From: Sphingomonadales bacterium
GTDB lineage: Bacteria; Pseudomonadota; Alphaproteobacteria; Sphingomonadales; Sphingomonadaceae
Length of the DNA: 64,000 bases
Reading direction: 5' to 3'
NCBI GenBank assembly: GCA_027488785.1
Contig: JAIYAY010000026.1
Coordinates: forward strand, 1-64,000
This document shows positions 36,456-44,800 of this stretch, piece after piece. The translations under genes were made by a program, and so were the position numbers. Each line of letters starts with the position of its first letter. Positions within the stretch are counted from its first letter, which is position 1. The notes below the pieces were generated by a model, which searched no databases, was not told where the DNA came from, and saw only the letters and a list, made by a program, of their open reading frames with translations.

Positions 36456-36728
36456 ATGGGCCCGTTTGAAATGGTCGTTGCGATCATTCTTATCTTAACC
36501 ATCGGCAAGATTATCCAAACGAAGCAAAAGGCCAAGCATGGCATTGTTGAGGAACGGGACTTTATGGGCACCAAAACACACCGTTTGTTAAGCGGCGCGG
36601 AAACCCAGCAAATGCAGGATGAGATTAAGGCACTGAAAGAACGTATTCAGGTTCTTGAGCGTATCGCGACTGAGAACAACAATGCCAATGATCTTAACCG
36701 CCAGATTGAGGAATTGCGCAGCCGGTAA
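36456..36728 (+). CDS. PspB-like accessory protein 3 (TM plus coiled coil)
   Basis: The 90-aa product has a membrane segment at 4-20, a basic stretch KQKAKHGIVEERDF that resembles the KHGYPLE motif of accessory protein 1, and a coiled coil with IKALKERIQVLERIATE and RQIEELRSR at the end. GAGGAGG precedes the ATG. It is shorter in the linker than proteins 1 and 2. Confidence 0.8.
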   Translation: MGPFEMVVAIILILTIGKIIQTKQKAKHGIVEERDFMGTKTHRLLSGAETQQMQDEIKALKERIQVLERIATENNNANDLNRQIEELRSR

Positions 36729-36755
36729 CGGCGCGCGGATCGAGAGGAAGGAACC

Positions 36756-36998
36756 ATGGAACAGGATCCCAATTTCTATATCATAATCGGCGGCTTTGTG
36801 GTGCTGTCCGTTGGCATTGTCTCTTCGCTCGGATTGCGCGGATGGCGCGACTGGATTGCGCTAAAGCATGCCGAGTTGGACATTGCCCGCCGCAGCAGCG
36901 ATGCGCCTGTGCCGTCAGCTACCTCACGTATCGAAGTCGCTGATTTAAAAGAACGCGTCAAAAAGCTTGAGGCTATCGCCGCAGGGATTGATATCTAA
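36756..36998 (+). CDS. PspB-like accessory protein 4 (TM plus short coiled coil)
   Basis: The 80-aa product has a membrane segment at about 8-27, then GWRDWIALKHAELDIARRS and a short coil VADLKERVKKLEAIAAG. The heptad LKERVKKLEAIA fits that of PspB and proteins 1-3, but the EIExLR tail is missing, so it is the most divergent copy. AGGAAGG precedes the ATG. Confidence 0.78.
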   Translation: MEQDPNFYIIIGGFVVLSVGIVSSLGLRGWRDWIALKHAELDIARRSSDAPVPSATSRIEVADLKERVKKLEAIAAGIDI

Positions 36999-37022
36999 CC
37001 CCTGCGGCCATATGCGGTGGCC

Positions 37023-37427
37023 ATGACCACACTCACCGACATTCAAGAAGAATATGAATTCCTCGAAGCCGACGACCGTTACCGTCTATTGATCGATCTT
37101 GGCCGTGAACTGGCGCTTATGCCGGATGCGCTGAAAACCGATGCAACATTGGTCAGAGGTTGCTCAGCAAGTGTCTGGGTGTATCCGGTCACCGACAATG
37201 GACAGCTTTCGTTTATGGCGGATAGCAATGCCGCGATCACCAAGGGTATCATCGCGCTAGTGCTCAAGACGGTGGATGGCAAAAACGCCGTCGAAATTTT
37301 AAGCACCGATATCGAAAATGCCCTCGCCCCGTTTGACCTGAAAAACCAACTCAGTTCAAACCGGACGCAGGGCATTCCCAATATGATATCGCTTATTCGC
37401 GAAACAGCCGCGCGTTATGCCACCTGA
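37023..37427 (+). CDS. sufE: SufE family sulfur-acceptor protein
   Basis: SufE takes persulfide sulfur from the cysteine desulfurase SufS and stimulates Fe-S cluster assembly. The 134-aa protein has the accepting cysteine Cys47 in VRGCSASVWV and the IQEEYEFLEADDRYRLLIDLG N-terminal signature (at 7-27). An in-frame GTG lies two codons upstream. It begins 24 nt after the last psp accessory gene, so it may be co-transcribed. The rest of the suf operon is not here. Its 3' end overlaps the convergent PepSY gene by 13 nt. Confidence 0.92.
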   Translation: MTTLTDIQEEYEFLEADDRYRLLIDLGRELALMPDALKTDATLVRGCSASVWVYPVTDNGQLSFMADSNAAITKGIIALVLKTVDGKNAVEILSTDIENALAPFDLKNQLSSNRTQGIPNMISLIRETAARYAT

Positions 37428-38755
37428 GCTGGCCTAACGCCCAGCCAAAGCGCAAAGGCCGGCAGGCGGGGCAGCAGCAACCGATCAAACAGCCATAAAG
37501 CCAGCAGTGACACAGCGAGCAACGGCAATAAAATAGCCATTATAACGATGATAACCGCCACGCCGCGTATTTTCTGTGGCACCGCAGGGGCAATAGGTGC
37601 CCCCAGCGCGTCCACCGGCTTGCGCCGTCGCCACATCATAAAGCCCGATACCACCAAAGTAATCAGGCCCAACGCGGTGAGAACGCCGATAAGCTGATTG
37701 ATCCAGCCAAAAAGCTGCCCCTCATGCCAGGCAATCCCATAATTGACGGCCTGATCAATGACATGTTTATCCGCAAAGCCTGAGCGTGACATCTCCTTGC
37801 CTGTCGCAACATCGAAGGTGATGCTGCGGTTTAGTGGCCGGTTTTGCGCCTCCGACTTAATCGTCCAAGCCATGGGCGTAGGTGGGCCAAAACGCTCCGG
37901 CGCGCCCGGCGGCTTCACGAAAACGGGATGCGGTAGATTTTCTAATTTCGCTTTAGCCACCATGTCGGACAGGCCAACAAGCGGTATACCAGCAGCTTGC
38001 ATTTGCATCATCGCATCATGATCATGCTCGGCATGTGGGGCATGGCCTCCAGTTTTCCAGTCTTGTGCGCCTTGAACTAGGCCCAGCTCTGCCCTTGCTA
38101 GTCGAAAGGCATCGCCCCAGACACTCGCCCATGGCAGTCCTGTCGTCAGTAAAACAAGCGCGAGCCCGGAAACCCAGAAACCCGTCACCGCATGAAGATC
38201 GCGCAGGAAAAGACGCTTGCCCATCCTTAATCTGGGCCAGAGGACGCCGCTAAGTCCCTGCCCGCGCGGCCACCACATATACAGGCCCGTCAGGATCATC
38301 ACGATGGCCCAACAGGCCGCCAGTTCGACAATCCAATCCCCAACCCTACCGATTAAAAGGGAACCATGAATGCGTGAGACCGTTGCGGAAATGCGGCTTT
38401 CAGGGTCCACACTACCTAAAACCTCGCCTTGCGGCGACACATAGACGTCACGCATGGATCGGCCATCGGCTAGCCCGACATGAATTACTGCGGCGTCCCC
38501 TTCCCGCGCGGGCAACCGGTACCCGTGAAACTGCGCGCCTGGATTAGCATCCATGACCGCGGCCAGTTGTGCATTGGGAGACACCGCCCCATAGGTCGAA
38601 AGATTGCTAAAAGCGCGCTCCTCCCAACGGTCCAATTGCGGCTTGAACAAATAGATTGCGCCCGTTGTGGCCAGCACGAGAACAAGCGGCATGACGAACA
38701 AAGAGGCATAAAAATGCCAGCGCCAGATTGTGCGATAGAATGAAGTATTTTCCAT
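37415..38755 (-). CDS. PepSY-associated TM helix protein (iron-regulated, PiuB-like)
   Basis: The 446-aa inner-membrane protein has four main membrane segments (near 15-36, 145-165, 195-215 and 360-380), with periplasmic PepSY-like regions between them, one holding a His/Asp-rich HAPHAEHDHD stretch. Members lie next to TonB receptors and are thought to reduce ferric siderophore or otherwise assist metal uptake at the inner membrane. A strong TAGGAGGT precedes the ATG. It follows the TonB receptor by 10 nt. Confidence 0.9.
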   Translation of the reverse strand: MENTSFYRTIWRWHFYASLFVMPLVLVLATTGAIYLFKPQLDRWEERAFSNLSTYGAVSPNAQLAAVMDANPGAQFHGYRLPAREGDAAVIHVGLADGRSMRDVYVSPQGEVLGSVDPESRISATVSRIHGSLLIGRVGDWIVELAACWAIVMILTGLYMWWPRGQGLSGVLWPRLRMGKRLFLRDLHAVTGFWVSGLALVLLTTGLPWASVWGDAFRLARAELGLVQGAQDWKTGGHAPHAEHDHDAMMQMQAAGIPLVGLSDMVAKAKLENLPHPVFVKPPGAPERFGPPTPMAWTIKSEAQNRPLNRSITFDVATGKEMSRSGFADKHVIDQAVNYGIAWHEGQLFGWINQLIGVLTALGLITLVVSGFMMWRRRKPVDALGAPIAPAVPQKIRGVAVIIVIMAILLPLLAVSLLALWLFDRLLLPRLPAFALWLGVRPAQVA

Positions 38756-38765
38756 GTCTTACCTC

Positions 38766-40739
38766 CTAAAACCGCGCACGAATGCCGCCATAAATGGCCC
38801 GGCGTTCCACCGGATAGTATATGGCAGAAGTTGGCGTTGCCAATATTGCCGCCGACACATCGCCAATGGCTTTCACGCCTGCCAAGTTTCTAGCATCAAC
38901 GAATATATCGACACCATTTTTGATGCGCGCACCTGCGGACAAGCCCAAAAGGGTATAACCTGCATTACGGGTTGTGTTCCGATAATCCGCCCAAGCACCT
39001 TGGGGTACCCATTCCACATTGGGCGAAATATGAAGTTCATCTCCACCTAGCCGAAGCTCAGACCGCAAGACGTGGACTGGAACTACAGGGAGTCGGCGGT
39101 TACCATATTGGGCGTCACCAACGAATCTAAAGTCCGAATATTGCCAGATTTGCCGTAACCGCAGCCAATTGGTCGGCGTGACGCTGAACGCGGCTTCAAC
39201 GCCCTGATGGCGTGTCTTATCTGCGTTAAAGGTTGTTGCAGGAATATCCGGCCCAACTGTAAACTGAAGCATCTCTTTTTTGAGATTGGCGCGATACAAA
39301 GCAAAATCCCAGCTTACCCATCCCAATGTCCCGCGCGTGCCAAACTCCGTCGTCCACGCGGTTTGTGCTCGCACCGGAACAAAGGCCGCAATTTGTGCAA
39401 GCTCGACAAAGGTGGGGAATTCGGCTGATTTGCTGTGGTTGGCAAAAAACTGGATTTCGGCTGTTGGCTCCCAAAGCACACCAATTTTTGGCGACACCGC
39501 ATCAAACGACGCCTTACCAGTGACGGCAGCAGGAACAATTTGTAATTGCTGGCGATATCCATCGGCGTAAATACCGCCTGCTATCACGGTGAGTTGTTCG
39601 ATGGGGCTGACCCTGATTTCACCATAGATGTTGGTCGTGCGCGCCGTCTGATCGGCATCAAATGTCAACGCGCCACGTTTGCCGTTTAGGTTTACGAAAC
39701 GCTTTGCATCAATGGTCCCCCAGCGTGATTCACCCCCCAATGTAATACTCCAAACATCACCTTCGCGCTCGTAGCGGGCGAACACGCCGCGATCTGCCGA
39801 TGTTTGATCCACCACTTGGAAAATCGGGTGATACAGCTCCTTGGCATTCAAAAAGGCGCCGACATCTAAATAGCTGTCGCCCCAGTCGAAGCGGGTTCGG
39901 TTCTGGAAACGGATCGAATTGATATCGCGGGCCTGATCACCGATGAAATTGCCGCTGCGAGGCGTAGTCAGGGCCGTTACGCGAGTCATCGCGCCCGGCA
40001 ACTCCTGATCCAACGTCGTCACGCTGCCATAAAATCGCGTGGATATAATGTCCGAAATACGCAAGCCGACATTACCGTTGAAACGGATGGAGTCCCGCCG
40101 AGCATGTTGGCGATCCCCCTTATGGCTATCCGCGCTAATCGCCGCCCAAGCATTAGCGCCTTCGTCACCTACGCCGAAGGACGCCAAACCGCGATAAAAA
40201 TCAAAGCTACCAACATCACCGCGCAGATAGAGTCCCGCTGCATTATCTCCAGTTGGCGTAACACCGTTAACCGCGCCGCCCAGTGTTCCGGAACCGAAGC
40301 GTAAGGCGTTAGCGCCGCGATAAACCTCTAAATGGTCGAAGAATATCGGTTCCAGTTCCTGAAAATCACCATTGTCATCGGCAAGATTAATGGGAATGCC
40401 GTCCTGCAACAACGTCAACCCACGCATATGGAACCCGCGCGACAAACCTGAACCACGGATAGAAATGCGGATCTCCTGCCCAAAGCGTGGTTGCGTATAA
40501 ACCCCAGGGGAAAAGGCCAATGTATCGCGCAACGATACGACCGTCTTATCCGCATAGTCCTGATGACTGACGATGTCGCTGCCCCCTGCGGTTTTGCTTG
40601 CCTCTACTTCGGCTTCGTCGGCGGCGGCGCGACCGGTGACAATGATTGTGGCATCAGCACTATCGTCAGCGGCTGCCGGGGTAATGATCGCAAGTGTACT
40701 GCACGCCGCAGTGGCGCGCAAAATAGATAAAAATGTCAT
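38766..40739 (-). CDS. TonB-dependent outer-membrane receptor (metal/siderophore)
   Basis: The 657-aa receptor has a 24-residue signal peptide (AACSTLAIITPAAA), a TonB-box-like ATIIVTG, a plug domain with RISIRGSGLSRGFHMRGL, and a 22-strand barrel ending in a typical aromatic C-terminus (GGIRARF). The plug resembles ferric-siderophore receptors. The neighbours, a PepSY membrane protein and a DUF2946 protein, point to iron or copper. The substrate is unknown. Confidence 0.92.
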   Translation of the reverse strand: MTFLSILRATAACSTLAIITPAAADDSADATIIVTGRAAADEAEVEASKTAGGSDIVSHQDYADKTVVSLRDTLAFSPGVYTQPRFGQEIRISIRGSGLSRGFHMRGLTLLQDGIPINLADDNGDFQELEPIFFDHLEVYRGANALRFGSGTLGGAVNGVTPTGDNAAGLYLRGDVGSFDFYRGLASFGVGDEGANAWAAISADSHKGDRQHARRDSIRFNGNVGLRISDIISTRFYGSVTTLDQELPGAMTRVTALTTPRSGNFIGDQARDINSIRFQNRTRFDWGDSYLDVGAFLNAKELYHPIFQVVDQTSADRGVFARYEREGDVWSITLGGESRWGTIDAKRFVNLNGKRGALTFDADQTARTTNIYGEIRVSPIEQLTVIAGGIYADGYRQQLQIVPAAVTGKASFDAVSPKIGVLWEPTAEIQFFANHSKSAEFPTFVELAQIAAFVPVRAQTAWTTEFGTRGTLGWVSWDFALYRANLKKEMLQFTVGPDIPATTFNADKTRHQGVEAAFSVTPTNWLRLRQIWQYSDFRFVGDAQYGNRRLPVVPVHVLRSELRLGGDELHISPNVEWVPQGAWADYRNTTRNAGYTLLGLSAGARIKNGVDIFVDARNLAGVKAIGDVSAAILATPTSAIYYPVERRAIYGGIRARF

Positions 40740-40790
40740 GTTAAATTCCTAAATCTAAACGAGATATGGGCCGCGAAGCAGCCCGTCAGT

Positions 40791-41183
40791 TTAGATGTAA
40801 GAAGGTGGCCCAATGGCCGGCGGCGGCGGCGCGGCGAGGCCAGAGCCTATCGATACTTCGCGTTTGGCAAAAGCCGGTGTCGCAAGAGCAACATGCGGCA
40901 TGGCAATGTGCAAAGCGGTCGCAGGAAAATCCGGCGTAATCGCAGCACCTGCAAAAGCGCAGGGCTGGTGTTCAACCGATTTGCCTTTTGAGGGATCTTC
41001 CTTGTGCAGCTTGCCCGATTTATCCATCCAGACGGTCTTGGTATCCATGCCCGCGCAGATGATGAGCGCAAAACCACGTTCCGATGACGGCATATAGCCA
41101 GACGGAATGATGACACGTATGGCAAGTGCCAGCACTATAAATGCGGCGACAATGTTCCGGAGGGGCGAGAAGGCGAGACTCAC
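40791..41183 (-). CDS. DUF2946-like small membrane protein
   Basis: The 130-aa product has an N-terminal hydrophobic segment (AAFIVLALAIRVIIPSGYMP), then ALIICAGMD and QPCAFAG, in the arrangement of DUF2946 (IPxGYMP, IC, PC). Its two cysteines and several histidines fit a metal-related role. It begins with a GTG behind AGGGCG and precedes the TonB receptor by 51 nt, so it probably opens the uptake operon. Confidence 0.75.
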   Translation of the reverse strand: MSLAFSPLRNIVAAFIVLALAIRVIIPSGYMPSSERGFALIICAGMDTKTVWMDKSGKLHKEDPSKGKSVEHQPCAFAGAAITPDFPATALHIAMPHVALATPAFAKREVSIGSGLAAPPPPAIGPPSYI

Positions 41184-41222
41184 CCGCGCCCTATAGACTT
41201 GCAGCTTGGACCGAACAAGAGG

Positions 41223-41756
41223 CTAGCCTTTCCACTCACGGCGTTCTTCCGCGACACGCAGGACGTCATAGGCCGCTTGGCCCGCCTGAAACGCCTTGGC
41301 GGCATCGGCATTGCCGGGGTTCACATCAGGATGCGTTTCCTTGGCAATCTTACGCCACGCCTTTTTCGCGTCTTCAAAAGTGGAATCGCTTTCGAGGCCT
41401 AATATATCCAACGCATGCATTTCATCACGACTGCGGCTGCCATCCCCAGAGCCTGCCCAGCCATAATGCGCGGATTCCTTATAGCCGGAAAAATCGCGAC
41501 GCTCATTAGCTTCACGTTCTTCAGCCTCTTCCTTGGTCAGCCCCTCAAAATAGTCATAACCGCGATTATACTCGCCTGCATGTTCTTCACAGAACATCCA
41601 GCGGTCGGGATTATTCGGAGATTTTGGCGCGGGGCAGTCTCCAGCCTTGTTGCAGCCATATCGATCACACAGGCGTACTTGCTGCGCCTCGCTGCTACTG
41701 CCGTAGCCGCGCCAGCGGGGAAAACCCCAGTCATTTCGTCGTGTAGATCGGACCAT
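41223..41756 (-). CDS. J-domain protein with N-terminal Cys-rich segment
   Basis: The 177-aa protein ends in a J domain (about 113-175: ALDILGLESD, the HPD triad in KETHPDVNPG, AYDVLRVAEERREW), which would stimulate DnaK. The first half has spaced cysteines (LCDRYGCNKAGDCPAP and FCEEHAGEYNRGYDYFEGL) that may bind zinc. Proteins of this layout are common in alphaproteobacteria, and their client is unknown. Confidence 0.9.
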   Translation of the reverse strand: MVRSTRRNDWGFPRWRGYGSSSEAQQVRLCDRYGCNKAGDCPAPKSPNNPDRWMFCEEHAGEYNRGYDYFEGLTKEEAEEREANERRDFSGYKESAHYGWAGSGDGSRSRDEMHALDILGLESDSTFEDAKKAWRKIAKETHPDVNPGNADAAKAFQAGQAAYDVLRVAEERREWKG

Positions 41757-41806
41757 GCCGCCGACTTAGCGACGGCATGGAAATTTTGCTAGGGGCGTAA
41801 ATGCAA

Positions 41807-42439
41807 TTATGCGCCAGATATCCCACCGCCCATCATCGGATTGCCGAAAAATGTCGAATATAAAAGACCCGCAACGATGCCAGACATGATGAGAACGAGA
41901 ACCACATAAATGAGCACAATGACCACCGTAAAGCCGGCAATCTTTTCCTTTGGAACGCCGAGCACGGGATTTAGCCCCAGATAAATCAGGTACACCACAT
42001 AAACAGTCGCAGCAAAGCCAAGCACTGCCCCCAAAAAGGGTATCCAGCTTACCAGCGCCACGACCCAGCTCGGCGTGCTGGCGTAAGTCATCAACTTCAT
42101 AGCCTGCACTTTGTCGGAAGTTCCGTTAAAGCTTGGCGATACGAGCTTAACCAACGTTCCCATTACAAACAACGAAACAAGCGACACAATGAAGCTCAAG
42201 ATTGCCATGCCCGCGATAGCCATAAGGTCCAACGGCATGCCGCTGCCAAACCCCATCATGTCCGCAGCTGAAATACCCAATAGCCCATTAAACAATAAAG
42301 TGGAGACCATTGGTATCAGCGCCAAAGGCGTTGCGTAATCCGTGAACAGCCCCCCGATAGTCGCGGGCTCCGACGCAATGACATTCCATTCATCCGATGG
42401 TTTCATGATGATATTCTTGGCGCGTTGCACAATCGACAT
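41807..42439 (-). CDS. Yip1 domain membrane protein
   Basis: The 210-aa protein has five to six membrane segments and begins with IVQRAKNIIMKPSDEWNVIASE, typical of bacterial Yip1 (former DUF1282). The LVYLIYLGLNPVLGVPKEK-like region (residues 150-166) is also conserved. The function is unknown. Its promoter region is shared with the divergent DUF4345-like gene. Confidence 0.88.
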   Translation of the reverse strand: MSIVQRAKNIIMKPSDEWNVIASEPATIGGLFTDYATPLALIPMVSTLLFNGLLGISAADMMGFGSGMPLDLMAIAGMAILSFIVSLVSLFVMGTLVKLVSPSFNGTSDKVQAMKLMTYASTPSWVVALVSWIPFLGAVLGFAATVYVVYLIYLGLNPVLGVPKEKIAGFTVVIVLIYVVLVLIMSGIVAGLLYSTFFGNPMMGGGISGA

Positions 42440-42532
42440 TGACTTGGCCCTCCAAAATTATGTTGTTGTGGAACAGAACATATTGATGCCAATATGTAAA
42501 TATTGACGTTTGCGTCAACTTTGGGGGGAAAT

Positions 42533-42922
42533 ATGATAATCATCACTAGAATTTTGGTCGCCGTCATCGGCCTCCTTGCGTTGCTCGGCGTTGGCCAGCA
42601 TTGGTTCGACCTTGACGCGGTAGCTGCGCAACGCGGCATGCAAGCCGTTGGCGACATTGGCCGAGCAAACTTGCGCGCAGATGTTGGCGGGCTGTTCTTG
42701 GGGATCTCGTGCCTCACGCTATTTGCTGCGGTGCGGCAGCACCAAGGTGCAATCCTCGCTGCTGCGGTGTTGTTAGGCGCGACATTGATTGGGCGTTTGG
42801 TCAGCGTCGCAATCGATGGCTATAGCGCAGCTGTCGCACCGCCGATGGTTGTTGAAGCGATACTCATCGCCATATTGTTATTTGTCTATCGCGCATGGGG
42901 TAAAAAGCCAGAGGGTCTGTAA
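42533..42922 (+). CDS. DUF4345-like four-helix membrane protein
   Basis: The 129-aa product has four hydrophobic segments and the ANLRADVGGLFLGIS motif, which resembles DUF4345 proteins. The start is the ATG at 42533, directly behind a strong GGGGGGAA; the frame upstream to a TTG is unneeded. The 3' end runs 16 nt into the convergent RNase P RNA gene, including the stop codon. Confidence 0.72.
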   Translation: MIIITRILVAVIGLLALLGVGQHWFDLDAVAAQRGMQAVGDIGRANLRADVGGLFLGISCLTLFAAVRQHQGAILAAAVLLGATLIGRLVSVAIDGYSAAVAPPMVVEAILIAILLFVYRAWGKKPEGL

Positions 42923-43283
42923 GCCGGGTTCTGTCCTCCGCTTCGGAAAACCGAAGCGGATGTGCGACCATTCATCTAGGCAACGCATTACTGCGCCACT
43001 CATGCAACCAACCCGGGCGACTGGCAGGAGGATGCCATATGCCGCCCCTATTCGGTTTTGCTCCCGGTGGGGTTTGCCCTGCCATTTCTGTTACCAGAAA
43101 CGCGGTGCGCTCTTACCGCACCGTTTCGACCTGGCCGCATCGAAATGCGGTGGACTATTTTCTGTGGCACTTTCCCTAAAATTGCTTTCGCCGGACGTTA
43201 TCCGGCACCGTTCCTCGCTGGAGCCCGGACTTTCCTCCCCTTGGCAGTTACCCGCTAAGCGGCGGTCGCCCAACCCTCTGGCG
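42907..43283 (-). ncRNA. rnpB: RNase P RNA (class A)
   Basis: Read on the minus strand, the universal core GGGGAGGAAAGTCCGGGCTC lies at 43221-43240 and the distal core ACAGAACCCGGCTTA at 42920-42934. The 5' GCCAGAGGGT and 3' ACCCTCTGGC ends pair to form P1. The length is about 377 nt. The RNA cleaves 5' leaders from pre-tRNAs. It overlaps the end of the DUF4345-like gene. Confidence 0.96.
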
Positions 43284-43287
43284 GACA

Positions 43288-43980
43288 TCAGATAACAGAA
43301 TTGCCCTCAACCGCCAAGAGCAAGCTGTGTAAGATAGCGCGGCATTCCCCGTCGATTACGCCGTCGACGTTTTCGGGCCGGAACCGCCGCTGGAACGCAA
43401 CCGTCGCGGCTCGTCCATCGGCTATGCCATAGCCATAACGTTCAAGTGCCGAAAGAAATGCAGCATCAGACCAACCGGGATCAACCAGACCCGCTCTTGG
43501 CCGCTTTATGGCAAGTCCAAGCTTTGCAAGCCCTTCCCAATCAAACAGCTCGCCCGGATCTTCTTTTCGTGCCGGAGCTACATCGCTGTGTCCGACAACG
43601 TTACGCGGTTCAATCCCATATGTCCGGACCAATTCTGCGACCAATCGCGTCACGGTGTCCATTTGCGCCTCAGGAAACGGACGATAGCCAAATTCATGAC
43701 CGGGATTGACGATCTCAATGCCAATGCTGGCACTGTTGCAATCAGTAACGCCGCGCCAATAAGATAATCCAGCATGTTGGGCGCGTTGTTCTTCGCGCAC
43801 CATATACACCAATTGCCCATCTTCATCGACCACATAATGCGCGGAAACCTTGGACGCCGGGTTCGCCAACCAATCAATAGCTGCCGCACCTGATTGCATG
43901 CCCGTATAGTGCAAGACGATCATGCTGATGGGCAGGCTTCGTTCGCCGAAATTGGGTGATGGGTTCCAGATCATAGTCAT
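43288..43980 (-). CDS. N-acetylmuramoyl-L-alanine amidase (Amidase_2, AmpD-like)
   Basis: The 230-aa enzyme has the zinc ligands His24 (IVLHYTG), His131 (GHSDVAP) and Asp141 (KEDPG), with Glu89 in SIGIEIVN as the catalytic acid. A C-terminal peptidoglycan-binding-like helix bundle follows (about 160-225). There is no signal peptide, so it probably acts on anhydro-muropeptides in the cytosol, which would feed the AmgK/MurU pair. The ATG at 43980 is preferred; a TTG 48 nt upstream is also in frame. Confidence 0.9.
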   Translation of the reverse strand: MTMIWNPSPNFGERSLPISMIVLHYTGMQSGAAAIDWLANPASKVSAHYVVDEDGQLVYMVREEQRAQHAGLSYWRGVTDCNSASIGIEIVNPGHEFGYRPFPEAQMDTVTRLVAELVRTYGIEPRNVVGHSDVAPARKEDPGELFDWEGLAKLGLAIKRPRAGLVDPGWSDAAFLSALERYGYGIADGRAATVAFQRRFRPENVDGVIDGECRAILHSLLLAVEGNSVI

Positions 43981-44095
43981 GTCTGAACCATAGGTAAGTC
44001 CGCAGGTGCGCGCAATATCATGCGGCAAGTTAATGCGAACCTATCAAGGGCGCTACAAGTTGCAGGTTAAATGACGCAAGGACAGTATCTTATGC

Positions 44096-44737
44096 CTAAA
44101 TGCGGATGAGCGCGCCAATCACCAGATGTTCGGCATCGGGCTCGGCCAGTTGCAACATACCGCCACCTTGAACGGCCAGTGCATGCGCCATCCATGCCGC
44201 CGCCGTGCGCGGTTCCAGAGCTGCAGAGTCAAGCTGACCTGTCAGGGCTTCTCGAATAGCGGGCTCCATAAGGATTTTAGGCCCGCTTGCGCGAATAACA
44301 ATTTCCTGCTCGCCGACGCGCGCTTCGGCCCCCACAGACAATGTCCCACCACGCACTAACGCGTCATTGGCCAATAAAACGAGATTTAGCAGTATTTTCA
44401 CCGCCCGTTTTGGCATCATCTGCGCAGGCACGGCCCAATCAAGGACCGTCCGCCCGTTTGACGTCACCATTGGCACAATCACCAATCTTGCTTCATTTGG
44501 GTCAACTTCAGGGCCAAATCCACCCGCAGCACCAAAAGCCAAACGGAAAAACTTCAGTCTATCGGCAGCCGCCCTTGCGCTTTCCGCCAGCAAATCAATA
44601 CACCTTTGCCGCATTTCGGGATCATGCTCATCCGCTAAAAGCTCAAGGCCATTATTCATTGCGCCGACGGGACTTAACAGGTCATGGCAAAGGCGCGAGC
44701 ACAGCAGACTGGCAAAATCGATTTCGGTTTCGGACAT
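44096..44737 (-). CDS. chpT: Histidine phosphotransferase ChpT
   Basis: ChpT passes phosphate from the hybrid kinase CckA to CtrA and CpdR, controlling the alphaproteobacterial cell cycle and motility. The 213-aa protein has the phospho-accepting His18 in CSRLCHDLLSPVGAMNNGLEL and a degenerate kinase-like ATP domain without an N or G box. It stands alone; the JAMM protease gene is upstream on the same strand after 63 nt. Confidence 0.92.
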   Translation of the reverse strand: MSETEIDFASLLCSRLCHDLLSPVGAMNNGLELLADEHDPEMRQRCIDLLAESARAAADRLKFFRLAFGAAGGFGPEVDPNEARLVIVPMVTSNGRTVLDWAVPAQMMPKRAVKILLNLVLLANDALVRGGTLSVGAEARVGEQEIVIRASGPKILMEPAIREALTGQLDSAALEPRTAAAWMAHALAVQGGGMLQLAEPDAEHLVIGALIRI

Positions 44738-44800
44738 TACAAAAATTCCTGAAGGTATCTGGCGGATTAGCGCCGCTCATGGACCGAGTTGGCGGGCGTT

